A stretch of 64,000 nucleotides of DNA from Thalassomonas actiniarum (lineage in GTDB: Bacteria > Pseudomonadota > Gammaproteobacteria > Enterobacterales > Alteromonadaceae), in the NCBI RefSeq assembly GCF_000948975.2, contig NZ_CP059735.1:4030001-4094000 (forward strand), given 5' to 3'. Shown in pieces: positions 51,411 to 60,851 of this stretch. A model generated the notes under the pieces. That model had not been told where the DNA came from. It searched no databases and worked only from the letters and a program-made list of their open reading frames with translations. The first letter of the stretch is position 1. Each line of letters opens with the position of its first letter. The translations under genes and the position numbers were made by a program.

Positions 51411-52241
51411 TTACTGCTCTCCGGTGTGTATCTGCTGGCCGCTATCTTGGTCCCGCCCCGATAAAATCGCCATAAAGGCCTTCCTTAAATCCCGGCATTG
51501 GCTGCGTTGTTGCATCTGTTCGAGCGAGCCGCTAAAACAAGTGGTGCCCTGGGCAATAATCGCCACTTTATCCGCCAGCATGGCGACTTCATCTAAATGA
51601 TGAGTAGAAAAAATTACCGGCCGCCCCAGGTTGCGCTGGCTGTCGATAAATTCCAATATTGCCTCCGTTGCCATGATATCCAGTCCTGTGGTGGGCTCAT
51701 CCAACACCAAAACTTCCGGCTGATGGATCACCGAGCGGGCAATCGAGACTTTTTGCTGCATGCCGCTAGACAAGGTTTCCACCCGTCGGTGCAAATAAGC
51801 TTCAATATCAAGCTGCTGATAAAGGGCTTCGCCATACTCCTTGATTTGCTGCTCACTCATACCATGAAGCTTGGCAAAATATTCGATATTTTCCTTGGCA
51901 GTCAATCGGTTATATAGGCCGGTTTTCGTGGATAAAAAGCCAATTTTCTTTTTGGCTTCCTGGGGTTTTTTGATGATGTCAACGTCGTTAATGACAATAG
52001 CGCCGCTGTCGGGTTTTAGCGCCGCGGCTAATATACGTAACGTCGTGGTTTTTCCTGCGCCATTGGGGCCTAACAGGCCTAAGACCTGGCCTTTATCACA
52101 GGAAAAACTGACATCATTTAATGCCTGGAACAGCCTGCCGGCTTGTCTGGGGTCTTTTTTATCATCTTGTTGCTTCATTGCCTCTTTGCTGAGGTGAAAT
52201 GATTTACTCAGGTGGGAAACTGTGATCATGAATATTGTCAT
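51411..52241 (-). CDS. ABC exporter ATP-binding protein (NatA-like)
   Basis: The 276-residue ATPase has Walker A GPNGAGKTT near 58-66, the Q-loop region in KIGFLSTKTGLYNR, signature LSSGMQQKVSIARS near 157-170, and Walker B EVLVLDEPTTGLD near 174-186 with the switch His in STHHLDEV. Two in-frame ATGs are four codons apart (MTIF-MITVSH); the second may be the real start. It pairs with the permease directly downstream. Confidence 0.88.
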   Translation of the reverse strand: MTIFMITVSHLSKSFHLSKEAMKQQDDKKDPRQAGRLFQALNDVSFSCDKGQVLGLLGPNGAGKTTTLRILAAALKPDSGAIVINDVDIIKKPQEAKKKIGFLSTKTGLYNRLTAKENIEYFAKLHGMSEQQIKEYGEALYQQLDIEAYLHRRVETLSSGMQQKVSIARSVIHQPEVLVLDEPTTGLDIMATEAILEFIDSQRNLGRPVIFSTHHLDEVAMLADKVAIIAQGTTCFSGSLEQMQQRSQCRDLRKAFMAILSGRDQDSGQQIHTGEQ

Positions 52242-52373
52242 TACCGGGAAAAATCTGATTAAGCAATTGTATCGGTTATGAAAATACTAAGCCAATCTTT
52301 ATTGCCCGATCGCTTTAAGCCCCCGACAAGCCCCTTAGCCAGCCATTTACCAGAGGCTTATCGGCAAAAGTCG

Positions 52374-52919
52374 CTAAAAGGGCGGCTCCCCTGCTTCGGG
52401 CAAAGGCACGTCAAAAGAAAACACTATGGTAGAGATCATGCGGTACATGCCACAAGCCATCACTAAATCCAGAAACGCCTGAATACCGATTTCATCAACC
52501 AGGCAGTCCTGGGTATGCTGGGCAATGCTGCGATGATGCACCACATCTTCTGCCACCTGCCAGGTATACAAATACAGGCGTTTCATGCTGGCACTGGCAA
52601 TATCCCCTTCAAGCACCTGGGCGATGACTGAATTGGGTAAACCCGCCCTTTCTGCCGGGGCAATATGCTTTTCCCAGACAAAAGCTGCCCCCAGCGCCCT
52701 AGCGGTGGCCAAAATACCCAGCTCGCGGATATCCCCCGCCAGTTCGCTCTCATAGCGCAAATAGGTGCCCAGCTCCCCGACATGACGGGCCAATTGCGGA
52801 TGATTCAGTAAGGTCCGGTACATACCGGATAAACCATCCCTGGGCCCGATTAATTTATCGTATATTTCCTGTCCCTCTACATCCAAATCATCCCGGGTGG
52901 GTAACGGAAGTTTTGCCAT
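52374..52919 (-). CDS. carboxymuconolactone decarboxylase-fold protein (CMD 1)
   Basis: The 181-residue helical protein is of the AhpD/CMD fold: GMYRTLLNHPQLARHVGELG near 32-51, RELGILATARALGAAFVWEKH near 66-86, then a C-terminal helix. It keeps the W-E-x-x-H element of the CMD core but has no Cys in the AhpD CxxC position, so it is unlikely to be a peroxidase reductase. A decarboxylase or lactone-ring activity is possible. It is the last gene of the second unit of the LodA-region cluster, 197 bases after the ThDP enzyme gene. Confidence 0.75.
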   Translation of the reverse strand: MAKLPLPTRDDLDVEGQEIYDKLIGPRDGLSGMYRTLLNHPQLARHVGELGTYLRYESELAGDIRELGILATARALGAAFVWEKHIAPAERAGLPNSVIAQVLEGDIASASMKRLYLYTWQVAEDVVHHRSIAQHTQDCLVDEIGIQAFLDLVMACGMYRMISTIVFSFDVPLPEAGEPPF

Positions 52920-53069
52920 AACCTTATCCTTGTCGTTTAGATAACGTCAGCCAAGTGAGGCATCCGGCATAAGCGGCTCCCCCTTGATTAACTTGAGTTG
53001 TCTGTAAATTTATTTAAGCGCCTTTACTGCCCGGCGCTTCTTGTTATCAGCTTATTCTTTAGCGCTAGT

Positions 53070-53129
53070 CTTCAGACTTAATCTTCAGACTTAATCTTCA
53101 GACTTAATCTTCAGACTTAATCTTCAGAC
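53070..53129. repeat. 13-bp tandem repeat at the stop codon of the ThDP enzyme gene
   Basis: Four full copies of CTTCAGACTTAAT (53070-53121) and a partial fifth (53122-53129). Read on the minus strand each unit is ATTAAGTCTGAAG, so the last codons of the gene (Ser-Glu-Asp-stop) lie in the repeat and every copy brings its own TAA. Confidence 0.9.
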
Positions 53130-55003
53130 CAACTAGCCTGTTCCACCGCTTTGCGCCAGGGGTTGATAGGTGTTTCAAAATCCGGGCTGCACCTGGCATC
53201 GATAACAAACGGGCCATTGGCGGAAAATGCCCGGTCAAATGCCAGCGACAAATCCCCGGGGTCTTCCACCCGGATGCCGTCTCCCCCCAACGAGCGGGAA
53301 AAGGCGACCCAGTCATGGGTGGCTAAGGTAGTCAGTTGTTTTGCAATCGGGGTTTTCGCCCTTAAATAGACATTGCCCAGGGCGCTGTTGTTGATCACCA
53401 GCACAATCAAAGGCAGGTTATTTCTCGCCGCACTCTGGATTTCAATGCCGTTCATCAACATACAACCATCGCCGGTGAGCACCACGCAGGGTTTTTCCGG
53501 ACAGGCCACCTTGGCTCCTATGCCTGCCGGGATCGCCCAGCCCATAGGCGCCATGGCTGCAGCCGTCAGGTACTGCCTCGGGCCATGGCTTTGCCAGTAA
53601 TGCCCGGCAAAGGCCCGGTGTGCTCCCGAGTCGGCAATAATCACGGTATTGTTCGGCGCCATGATCTGCAATTCGGTGATAATGCGCGCCGGATGCATGG
53701 GCATGGCGGTGCTTTGCCTGTCTTCATTTTGATAATAACGCGGCTTCCCGGCTATAATGTCCAGCCATTGCCGACGTTGCTCCCGCCCTTCAAGCAAAGT
53801 GGTTAATTGCCCGTCCTGCTCCTGTTGCAGCAGCCATTCCAGCAAGGTACAGATATCGCCGTTAATACCGACATCAACCGGGAAGTTTTTCGAGAAATTG
53901 GCAATATCGACATCCACCTGATAGATGCCCGCTTCGGGTTTTAAATGCTGGTCCCAGCGCATGGTATCCCGCTGGTTTAAACTTGAGCCCAACACCAGCA
54001 ATAAGCGGTTATCGTCAATACCGGCATTGGGGCAGTTGGCATTGTCTTTATCGCCGTTTAATAACGCCAGGGTAGCATGGTTGGTACCGGCATAACCGAA
54101 TACCCCCAGGGATAAGGGATGTGTTTCGGGAAAAACCCCTTTTGCCTTTAATGTAGTTGCCACCGGGATATGATATTTTTGCGCAAATTCCAGCAGCTTA
54201 TCGCTTGCCTGCGAGCGCGTTACGCCACTGCCGGCAAGAATAGCAATATTACCGGCACCGTTTTTCTCCAATGCCGACAGCAGTTTTTTCGCGCCATGAA
54301 TATCCAGGCCCCTGGGACTGATGTTCTCCACCTGCAAACCTCTAAACCCGGTATAACCTTGGGGGATCTCCTGGGTTTGGATCTGCTTGGGAAAACTCAG
54401 GCTCACAGGTTTTTGCTCCCGCCCGAGCATGGTTCTCATGGCATTATCGAGTACCCGGGGCACCATTTTCGCCTCGGGGATTTCCCGGGACATGGCCGTG
54501 ACGGCCGATAAGAAGCCGATATCGTTGACGCCGCCGGTACTGGCATCCTGAAAACCTCCCCGGCCATCCCAGTCGGTGGGAATTTCACCGGCCAGGGTCA
54601 ATACCGGCGAGCCGTCACTGTAGGCGGCGGCAAGCGGTCCCACCATATTGGCGATCCCCGGCCCGCCGATGCCCAGACATACGCCAAACAAACCGCTGGC
54701 CCGGGCATAACCGTCCGCCATATAGGCAGCCCCGGCCTCGTTGGCGGCCACTATGGCTTTAACGTCCCCCTCTTCCTCGCCAAATTGATCGAGAAAAGGA
54801 TCCACCACACCGCCGGGTACCATAAAGACATGATGTACCCCTTGGCGGGCAACGGCATCGAGCACATATCTGGCGGTTGTGACCCCGGTATCGCTCTTGC
54901 CCTGGTTTTCTTTGCTGGCGCTGCCCACACCCGGGAGTGGCGTTTTAGCATTACCGGAGCTGCTTGCCGGGTTGTTTTCTGAATCAACATTAAGATCGGT
55001 CAC
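53117..55003 (-). CDS. thiamine-diphosphate enzyme, acetolactate synthase-like
   Basis: The 628-residue protein has a low-complexity N-terminal tail (about 1-42) and the three domains of the ThDP decarboxylase/AHAS family. The Pyr domain includes AANEAGAAYMADGYA near 85-99, whose Glu activates the cofactor. A central domain lies around 215-380. The PP domain has the ThDP/Mg site GDGCMLMNGIEIQ-SAARNNLP-LIVLVINN (in three parts near 505-535). It is not an ilvB: no ilvN follows and the context is secondary metabolism or oxidation. It would decarboxylate or ligate a 2-oxo acid. The DyP peroxidase gene lies 9 bases upstream. The exact reaction is open. Confidence 0.8.
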   Translation of the reverse strand: MTDLNVDSENNPASSSGNAKTPLPGVGSASKENQGKSDTGVTTARYVLDAVARQGVHHVFMVPGGVVDPFLDQFGEEEGDVKAIVAANEAGAAYMADGYARASGLFGVCLGIGGPGIANMVGPLAAAYSDGSPVLTLAGEIPTDWDGRGGFQDASTGGVNDIGFLSAVTAMSREIPEAKMVPRVLDNAMRTMLGREQKPVSLSFPKQIQTQEIPQGYTGFRGLQVENISPRGLDIHGAKKLLSALEKNGAGNIAILAGSGVTRSQASDKLLEFAQKYHIPVATTLKAKGVFPETHPLSLGVFGYAGTNHATLALLNGDKDNANCPNAGIDDNRLLLVLGSSLNQRDTMRWDQHLKPEAGIYQVDVDIANFSKNFPVDVGINGDICTLLEWLLQQEQDGQLTTLLEGREQRRQWLDIIAGKPRYYQNEDRQSTAMPMHPARIITELQIMAPNNTVIIADSGAHRAFAGHYWQSHGPRQYLTAAAMAPMGWAIPAGIGAKVACPEKPCVVLTGDGCMLMNGIEIQSAARNNLPLIVLVINNSALGNVYLRAKTPIAKQLTTLATHDWVAFSRSLGGDGIRVEDPGDLSLAFDRAFSANGPFVIDARCSPDFETPINPWRKAVEQASWSED

Positions 55004-55012
55004 GATAACTCC

Positions 55013-56467
55013 TTAATCAAGGGTAGATAAATGACGTAAAAAATGGATACTGGGCATAAAGAGATATTCACCGCCGAGGTTGCGGACAAAGCCGGAAAAT
55101 TCAAAATCCACCTTGCTGGCACCATTGCCCCATTTTCCCGGCCAGGACTGCGGCTGTGGCGTTTCTCCGTTTGCCAATTGCCCCACCAGGGGGTCGATGC
55201 CGGTTTTTTTCCGGATAAAGCCTTCATTGTTGCACCAGGTATGCTGCATAAAAATAAACTGATCCACTATACTGGCCTGCAAACTGATAAAGAGTAATCC
55301 TGCCTCTGTCCATTCCGAATCCGGGGCCAGGTTTTTCTCACCAAAACTGATGCCCCGGCGCACGATACGACGGCTTTGCTCTATGGTCGGCGGAGAATTA
55401 AACTGCCGGACGGTATCTCCCCTGGGATTGGTTTTTCGGGTATGGGCGTGAAACGGACAGCGCAGGCCGTCGACATCGTCATCATAGTTAAAATTGTTAA
55501 ACAGGTTACTCCAGCCGTCGTTACCCTGCTCCGAAATCGGGGTGCCGTCCTTAAAACGGCCGACACATAAAGCACCGGCATATTCGGCATCGACTTTTTG
55601 CTGCCCGAGTTCGGACAAGGTATTGGCCAGCAAATCCAGCTTTTTCCAAAAACCTTTAATATTTTGCTGTAATTTGCGATAGGTGACATAAGTGCCGTAA
55701 CTGTTGCCATCGCCGCCGGGATCTTTCACCAGCACGGTATTTAACGAAGCGCTGGCATCATTGCGGCTGTAACCGCCATTTTTAAACTCTTCATTGAGAT
55801 CGGAAAAAAAGAATTTGGGATTACTGACCCCGTCAACAAAGCCAAAATGCTCGATAACCTGCGCTTTGTCGTTACGCATCACATGCCCGACCTGCACCAG
55901 GGTAATTTCGGCAATGCCCGCCAGCTCATTTTTCAGTTCGGTTACTTTATCCGCCAATAACTGATCGGTTTCAGACGGCGAATCCCCGGCATAAGCAAGT
56001 AAGATCATACCGTCGATATCGCTGCGAAAGGCCGACTCCCACTGCTGGACATCGTCATTTAACGGATTGCTTTTCGGTTGATGATCTCCCCTGGGCACGG
56101 TATCGTAGCGTACCTGCAGATCTTTCATGCCCGAGCGAAAGGCCAGATCCTGCGGCCAGTATTTTTGCTTAATCCCCAGCGCCTGGTAGCCGGAGCAACT
56201 CAGCATCAAATTGACAAAAACCTGGTGGCGGCCACCGGCTTTATATTGCCGGGTTTGCTGCTCCTGCCCTAAGGTCGAAGTGATCTTGGAAGCAAACTTT
56301 TCTACCCAGCGGCAGTTTTCATCCGAATTGCCGATAAAACGGAAAAACACATGGCGCGAGTGATCCCGGCCATGTCCTTTTAATATATTGCCCTGCAGAT
56401 TGGTAAAGACATCCTGGAAGTTCGGATCGTCTATTTCAATATTGGTTTGGTTTAAATTCGCCGACAT
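55013..56467 (-). CDS. DyP-type heme peroxidase
   Basis: The 484-residue protein has two ferredoxin-like halves. It shows the DyP signature GFVDG near 219-223 (in EHFGFVDGVSNP), with the distal Asp. CPFHAHTRKTNPRGD near 344-358 supplies the proximal heme His and the conserved Arg. The N-terminal QGNILKGHGRDHSRHVF is typical of the large V-type or class III/IV DyPs. No Tat or Sec signal, so it is cytoplasmic. It uses H2O2, such as that made by the LodA-like oxidase nearby. The ThDP enzyme gene follows after 9 bases. Confidence 0.9.
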   Translation of the reverse strand: MSANLNQTNIEIDDPNFQDVFTNLQGNILKGHGRDHSRHVFFRFIGNSDENCRWVEKFASKITSTLGQEQQTRQYKAGGRHQVFVNLMLSCSGYQALGIKQKYWPQDLAFRSGMKDLQVRYDTVPRGDHQPKSNPLNDDVQQWESAFRSDIDGMILLAYAGDSPSETDQLLADKVTELKNELAGIAEITLVQVGHVMRNDKAQVIEHFGFVDGVSNPKFFFSDLNEEFKNGGYSRNDASASLNTVLVKDPGGDGNSYGTYVTYRKLQQNIKGFWKKLDLLANTLSELGQQKVDAEYAGALCVGRFKDGTPISEQGNDGWSNLFNNFNYDDDVDGLRCPFHAHTRKTNPRGDTVRQFNSPPTIEQSRRIVRRGISFGEKNLAPDSEWTEAGLLFISLQASIVDQFIFMQHTWCNNEGFIRKKTGIDPLVGQLANGETPQPQSWPGKWGNGASKVDFEFSGFVRNLGGEYLFMPSIHFLRHLSTLD

Positions 56468-56583
56468 AATACATTCCCTGTAAAATTAATATCTTGGCCC
56501 GGCTTTGCGGGCGGTGCCATTTTTCTGTCCAGCCCGGTTAACGGCTCGTTTGATGCGTGCTCTTGCTCTTGCTCTTGCCTTAC

Positions 56584-57225
56584 TTATGCCTCGGTCATAT
56601 TATTTTGCATTTCTTCTGCCATTGTTTGCCGCATCTCGGGCACTTGAGGCTCCGGTAAGCTGGGTTTACCCGGCGCCGCAGGTAATTCATAGGCATTGAG
56701 CTGACAGGCCACCATAGTGTAATAACCAATTAAGGCGGTTATCTCCGTGATCTGCTCTGTGCTGTACGCCTGCCTGAGCTTATTAAAACACTTGTCGCTT
56801 ACCCGCTTATTGTTGCTGAGCTCTCGCACGTAAGTGATCAGGTCGCCGTCTCCGGAAGCCAGTCCGTGATTATCCTCGGTGGGCCGGCCATTTTTATACA
56901 AAGGTTTTTTGTACTTGATCACTTCCATGGTGTGCACCGAGATATCCGCCTGCAGGGCAAACTCCTGGTGAAAAGACCACTCAAACTGACAGGCATTTTC
57001 ACTTAGGGTGGTGATGATGGTGAGCTCTTTTAAGCGCTGAGGCAAGATGGAGTCAAAACGCAGGTAGGCACCGAGATCTGCCACCAGTTTCGCCACCTTA
57101 GGGCTATTAAGCAATAAGGCAAATACACCGATCACATTACCCCGGCTCGCTTTAATATACTCAGACACCTGCAGCGCCTCGCCGCTAAGGCCAATTTCAT
57201 TATCCAGATATGGAATGCGTGTCAT
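56584..57225 (-). CDS. carboxymuconolactone decarboxylase-fold protein (CMD 2)
   Basis: The 213-residue protein has the CMD/AhpD helical core: GVFALLLNSPKVAKLVADLG near 33-52, LKELTIITTLSENACQFEWSF-HQEFALQADIS in two parts near 65-97, with Cys, Glu-Trp and His in the family positions. It is longer than CMD 1 by a C-terminal Pro-rich tail and an internal insert, and shares about the same order of motifs. It is the first gene of the second unit; the copied intergenic element lies upstream. Its role in the pathway is unknown. Confidence 0.75.
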   Translation of the reverse strand: MTRIPYLDNEIGLSGEALQVSEYIKASRGNVIGVFALLLNSPKVAKLVADLGAYLRFDSILPQRLKELTIITTLSENACQFEWSFHQEFALQADISVHTMEVIKYKKPLYKNGRPTEDNHGLASGDGDLITYVRELSNNKRVSDKCFNKLRQAYSTEQITEITALIGYYTMVACQLNAYELPAAPGKPSLPEPQVPEMRQTMAEEMQNNMTEA

Positions 57226-57447
57226 GATACTCTCCCGTGTTTTATCAAGACCTTACAGCCTGCTTGTGGCGTAAAATCTTCGCTTCATTGAGTTAGTAAA
57301 CGGTAAAAACAGTTGTACAGGAGCCAGACAGACAAATAATCAGGAAATACGGCATGAAGCCAGGAGATACCGCCAAAGATCAGCAAATGCTGATGTCCTT
57401 ATCATTTGTTTCAAAAATCAGTTACTTTAGCTAAATAACCGCTTGAA

Positions 57448-57540
57448 TTAACGCCAGAATCCTTTCAAAACGCTTTACTGCCAAACTAAAAAGTCAAAAT
57501 AGTTTTGAACTAACTACTTGGATTTAAAAAGTTTAGTTGA
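57448..57540 (-). repeat. duplicated upstream element, copy 1 (before CMD 2)
   Basis: The element starts with TTAACGCCAGAATCCTTTC and ends with TTGGATTTAAAAAGTTTAGT. It matches 62192-62270 except for a 14-base difference in the middle and a few substitutions. It lies 220-315 bases before the CMD 2 start on the same strand, like copy 2 before the ferritin-like gene. Weaker similarity extends downstream (GATGTCCTTATCAT against GATATCCTTATCCT). Probable shared promoter or operator region. Confidence 0.8.
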
Positions 57541-57585
57541 GGATTTTCTCCATGCAAACCAATTGCAGATTTATTTAACCATCGC

Positions 57586-58743
57586 TTATGTCACCGCTGT
57601 GGCAGCCTCACCTTGATAAAGGCCGCAAGCTATCCGGCGTTTTTGCCAAAAAGCCGCCTGGGGCCAGCGCTGCTCCAGTTGATAAAAATACGCCCTCTGC
57701 TCAAGATAATGAATAAATGCTTCGCCGACACTTTGCCGGTAGTGCTCCAACGGCCTGCTATCTCCTTTTAGCCAGCCGGCAATGGCGGGCGCTGCATTTA
57801 GCCCCCCGAGTAGCGCCTTATATATCCCCTGGGAAGAAATGGGATCGTAACAGCTCGCCGCATCCCCCACCGCCAGCCAGGCTTCACCTGCCGGAGGATT
57901 TAACAGCGCCGAAGGCGCCGTCCAGGTATGCAGCCTTAAAGGCAGCTTTGCCGGAGACAATGCTGTGCTCAGGTGGCGGGTTTGCGCCAATGCCCGATGC
58001 CAGTTTTCGGGCTGTTTCAGCCGCTGCTGCAAAATAATATCACCGTCACTGGCAAAGGCGGCTATGATGCGATCTCCGGGTAAGTGCGCGCTGTACCACC
58101 AGCCATGCTCTACCGCTTCGAGCAAGGTCATGTGCTGCAATGCCAGGTCCGTCTCCAGTTCCTGGCGATGGAAAAAACCGGCGACACAAACCAGGTTATC
58201 CTGGGTTTTGAATCTGGCACCGAAACACCGTGCCACGCTTGCCGAGCGGCCGCTGGCATCGACCACAAAACGGCAATTTAACTGCTGCTTTTTCCCGGGT
58301 TTTCCCTCAGTGAAAGCAATATTGATAACCCCCTTTTTTCGGTTACGGTTAAGCTGATGAAACCTGGCCCCGGATAAAAAATCCATGCCGCGTGACATCA
58401 CTTCATCCGCCAGAAAACGGTCAAACGACAAACGGTCAAGATGCCAGCCATGCCCCCTGGGATTAAACAGAAAATCATTAAAACCCAGGTTATCGCTGCC
58501 CCAGCTGGAATAACTGCCTAAACAGCGCTGGTGATTTTGTTCCGCAAACGCCTGCCACAATCCCAACCGGGAAAACAAGCCCCGGGTATCGGGGGGAATA
58601 CTTTCGCCGATACGCACCCGGGAATAATCACTGCCTTCAACAACCACAACTTTGGTGATGCCAAGCTGATGCAGGGCAATGGCGGTGGCACAACCTGCCG
58701 GGCCGCCGCCAACAATCACCACATCATAGAGCGGGCCACTCAT
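57586..58743 (-). CDS. LodB-like FAD-dependent oxidoreductase (CTQ biogenesis)
   Basis: The 385-residue flavoprotein has an N-terminal FAD site VIVGGGPAGCATAIAL (residues 9-24), then RIGESIPPDTRGLFSRLGLW and SSWGSDNLGFNDFLFNPRGH, both very typical of LodB/GoxB. GDAASCYDPISSQGI near 294-308 is the second FAD motif. In Marinomonas, LodB is needed to build the CTQ cofactor in LodA. Its start overlaps the LodA-like stop by four bases (ATGA), so the pair is coupled. Related to flavin halogenases and hydroxylases, but the partner gene settles the call. Confidence 0.88.
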   Translation of the reverse strand: MSGPLYDVVIVGGGPAGCATAIALHQLGITKVVVVEGSDYSRVRIGESIPPDTRGLFSRLGLWQAFAEQNHQRCLGSYSSWGSDNLGFNDFLFNPRGHGWHLDRLSFDRFLADEVMSRGMDFLSGARFHQLNRNRKKGVINIAFTEGKPGKKQQLNCRFVVDASGRSASVARCFGARFKTQDNLVCVAGFFHRQELETDLALQHMTLLEAVEHGWWYSAHLPGDRIIAAFASDGDIILQQRLKQPENWHRALAQTRHLSTALSPAKLPLRLHTWTAPSALLNPPAGEAWLAVGDAASCYDPISSQGIYKALLGGLNAAPAIAGWLKGDSRPLEHYRQSVGEAFIHYLEQRAYFYQLEQRWPQAAFWQKRRIACGLYQGEAATAVT

Positions 58744-60851
58744 TTGTCTTTACGGGTGGCGGTATCATTGCCGCCAAACAAAGGCCAGGGGGTGGGATCC
58801 GCCAGTTCTTCCGGTCCGTCTTCCAGCCTGCTCTGAACTTCCAGATAGACATCGTCGGGATAATTTTTGCCGTCATCAATAACCGTGCCCTGCACCACAA
58901 CGCCGATGTCCTGCCACTGGCTCAGCATCTGGCGGTAATCCCAGAAACGTCCGGCATTGGCGAGATCATGTTTATCATCCGGACTGTTCACCCCGGGATA
59001 AGTCCCCGGACCGCGCACCGAGTAACGCTGCGCCGGCAGTTCATTGTCTTCATGGTTATAGTCGGCGGCAGAATAAACCGTCACCGGACGCTGCGCCGGC
59101 CAGGACCAGAACAAGGCCTCTGAGTCTTGCTTGTTCGGCGACGTCTGGTGGATGGCACAGGAGTTATAATCGGCATGCCAGGGCAACGCCATAAACTTAG
59201 TGGCATCTCCCGGCTCCAGACCTAAGTTTTCCACCGTTTCGTGACGCGGGATCCAGCCCAGAGTTAAAAACGGCTCCCTGTGCCCCGCCCCCTGGCTCTG
59301 GATATGCTGATAATCCAGGGGCTTATGCTTGATACGAAACGGTCCGGCTCCCTGCTGCCAGTTCTGGATATACATGCTGGTTTCCCGGATGATCCAGGTC
59401 ATGTCTATGCCCGGGCTGAACCGGCCGCCGAGACAGTTTTGCAAGCTGGCGCGGTCAAGGTATTCCCCTGCCCCCAAAGGTGTTGCCGTTTGCTTAACGT
59501 AACGCTTGTTCGACCAGCAATGTAAAAAGTGATATTGACTCAGGGTCGGGGTTAAAAACGCTTTACCGCCGGCGGCGCTGGAATCCCCGAGGGCCAGCGG
59601 CATTAACGGCGCGCCGACATCAACCGATTGCCCTTTCCAGGTTGCTTCGGTGCCGGGATTGGGCCGGCGCACATAAGCCAGCCCCGCCATGATGGTTTCA
59701 TCCGGGTTATCGTCGGCCGTGATGGCATCGACCTCTTTATGGGCTTCAATGGCAAAGCTGGGCAGGTAGGCATTCCACAGCTGCTGCGCGGTGGCGCGGA
59801 ACAAAGGTTTAATATGATCATCAAAGGCCGGGCGGTATTCCCCAATAAAGTGCCCGTCCCGGTAAATTTCCGGCGCCAGCGCCAGTTTGCGCAGGAAAAT
59901 ATCATAAGCTTCATCATAAAGGGAAACCACATTCAAGGTTTGCGGCGCATAACTGGGATCGGTGGCCACCAGCCAGGCACCGAAGGTTTCCTGGGTGCTG
60001 CCGTCTTTAAAAACCAGGGTGGCAGTCACCGGGCCGTCGGACGTATCGTCAAACCACTGGTCATTATTGACCGGGCCGTTAATAGGCACGGGAACATCCT
60101 TTTCATCCAGCGGCCAACCGGCGCTTTTACCGTGTCCGCCGGCGACAATAAGCCGCCCTTTGTCATCGGTATTCATTTCCCCCAAAGACTCGATCGGCCC
60201 CTGGGGCTGCTCCAACTGATCAAAATGCATGCCGGGAAAGGACTTGGGATAATCGGCAACAGTGAGGATTTCTGCCCCCTGGCCCCGAGTTGGCTCAGAG
60301 CAGGTATCAAAACAGGTGCGGGCATTTGTCCCGCTAAGCGCACGCGGACCGGCATCAATCACCAGCTTACGCAAACGGCTGGTATTATAGGGATCTAAAC
60401 CTTCACGCAAATTCCGTAATGTCGGGGTATTGCCGTTTTCATAGGCGACCACACCATGGTCGTCGTCATTGGCAAACCAGCTGGATTTTTTATTTGCCAG
60501 GTGTACGGTCCAGACGATATCAGCTACTTCACGCCCGTCTATCACAGCACCTATGGTGATTTCTTGCCCGCCCTTAGCCGGGTAAGTATCTATACCCGAG
60601 TCCGGGTAGGCAAAAATACGAAAACGCGCCGCCTGGCGTTTAAAGGCACCGTCTTTATCCCTAAGCTCACTGCTTTTAATGATGGTATCTTCTGTGCCGG
60701 GGCGAATGGGCAGACCCCCCATAGTGGTATCACCGTCTTTGCCCGGCTGGGGCATGGCGGCAATGGACTCAGGCGCTAAGAAGTATTCCTGGCTGTTGCC
60801 AACACGGGCGATACCGATAGAAGGATGAATTTTAAAGGTAAACTGGCTCAT
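58740..60851 (-). CDS. LodA-like quinoprotein oxidase (candidate CTQ amino acid/amine oxidase)
   Basis: The 703-residue protein begins FKIHPSIGIARVGNSQEYF, the LodA-family start, with no signal peptide. The C-terminal region has MALPWHADYNSC (555-565) and FWSWPAQRP. Cys565 preceded by Asp561 matches the Cys516/Asp512 pair of Marinomonas LodA. Trp646, in MLSQWQDIG, fits the quinone-forming Trp581. LodA enzymes oxidise free amino acids (lysine, glycine) with O2 and release NH3 and H2O2; the substrate of this one is unknown. Overlaps of four bases with both the ferritin-like gene before and the LodB-like gene after make a tight three-gene unit. Confidence 0.85.
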   Translation of the reverse strand: MSQFTFKIHPSIGIARVGNSQEYFLAPESIAAMPQPGKDGDTTMGGLPIRPGTEDTIIKSSELRDKDGAFKRQAARFRIFAYPDSGIDTYPAKGGQEITIGAVIDGREVADIVWTVHLANKKSSWFANDDDHGVVAYENGNTPTLRNLREGLDPYNTSRLRKLVIDAGPRALSGTNARTCFDTCSEPTRGQGAEILTVADYPKSFPGMHFDQLEQPQGPIESLGEMNTDDKGRLIVAGGHGKSAGWPLDEKDVPVPINGPVNNDQWFDDTSDGPVTATLVFKDGSTQETFGAWLVATDPSYAPQTLNVVSLYDEAYDIFLRKLALAPEIYRDGHFIGEYRPAFDDHIKPLFRATAQQLWNAYLPSFAIEAHKEVDAITADDNPDETIMAGLAYVRRPNPGTEATWKGQSVDVGAPLMPLALGDSSAAGGKAFLTPTLSQYHFLHCWSNKRYVKQTATPLGAGEYLDRASLQNCLGGRFSPGIDMTWIIRETSMYIQNWQQGAGPFRIKHKPLDYQHIQSQGAGHREPFLTLGWIPRHETVENLGLEPGDATKFMALPWHADYNSCAIHQTSPNKQDSEALFWSWPAQRPVTVYSAADYNHEDNELPAQRYSVRGPGTYPGVNSPDDKHDLANAGRFWDYRQMLSQWQDIGVVVQGTVIDDGKNYPDDVYLEVQSRLEDGPEELADPTPWPLFGGNDTATRKDK

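Noticed and set aside
53117-55003. Assignment of the ThDP enzyme as IlvB/IlvI for branched-chain amino acid synthesis
   Set aside because: No small regulatory subunit or other ilv genes follow; the cluster is oxidative, and the N-terminal tail is atypical.
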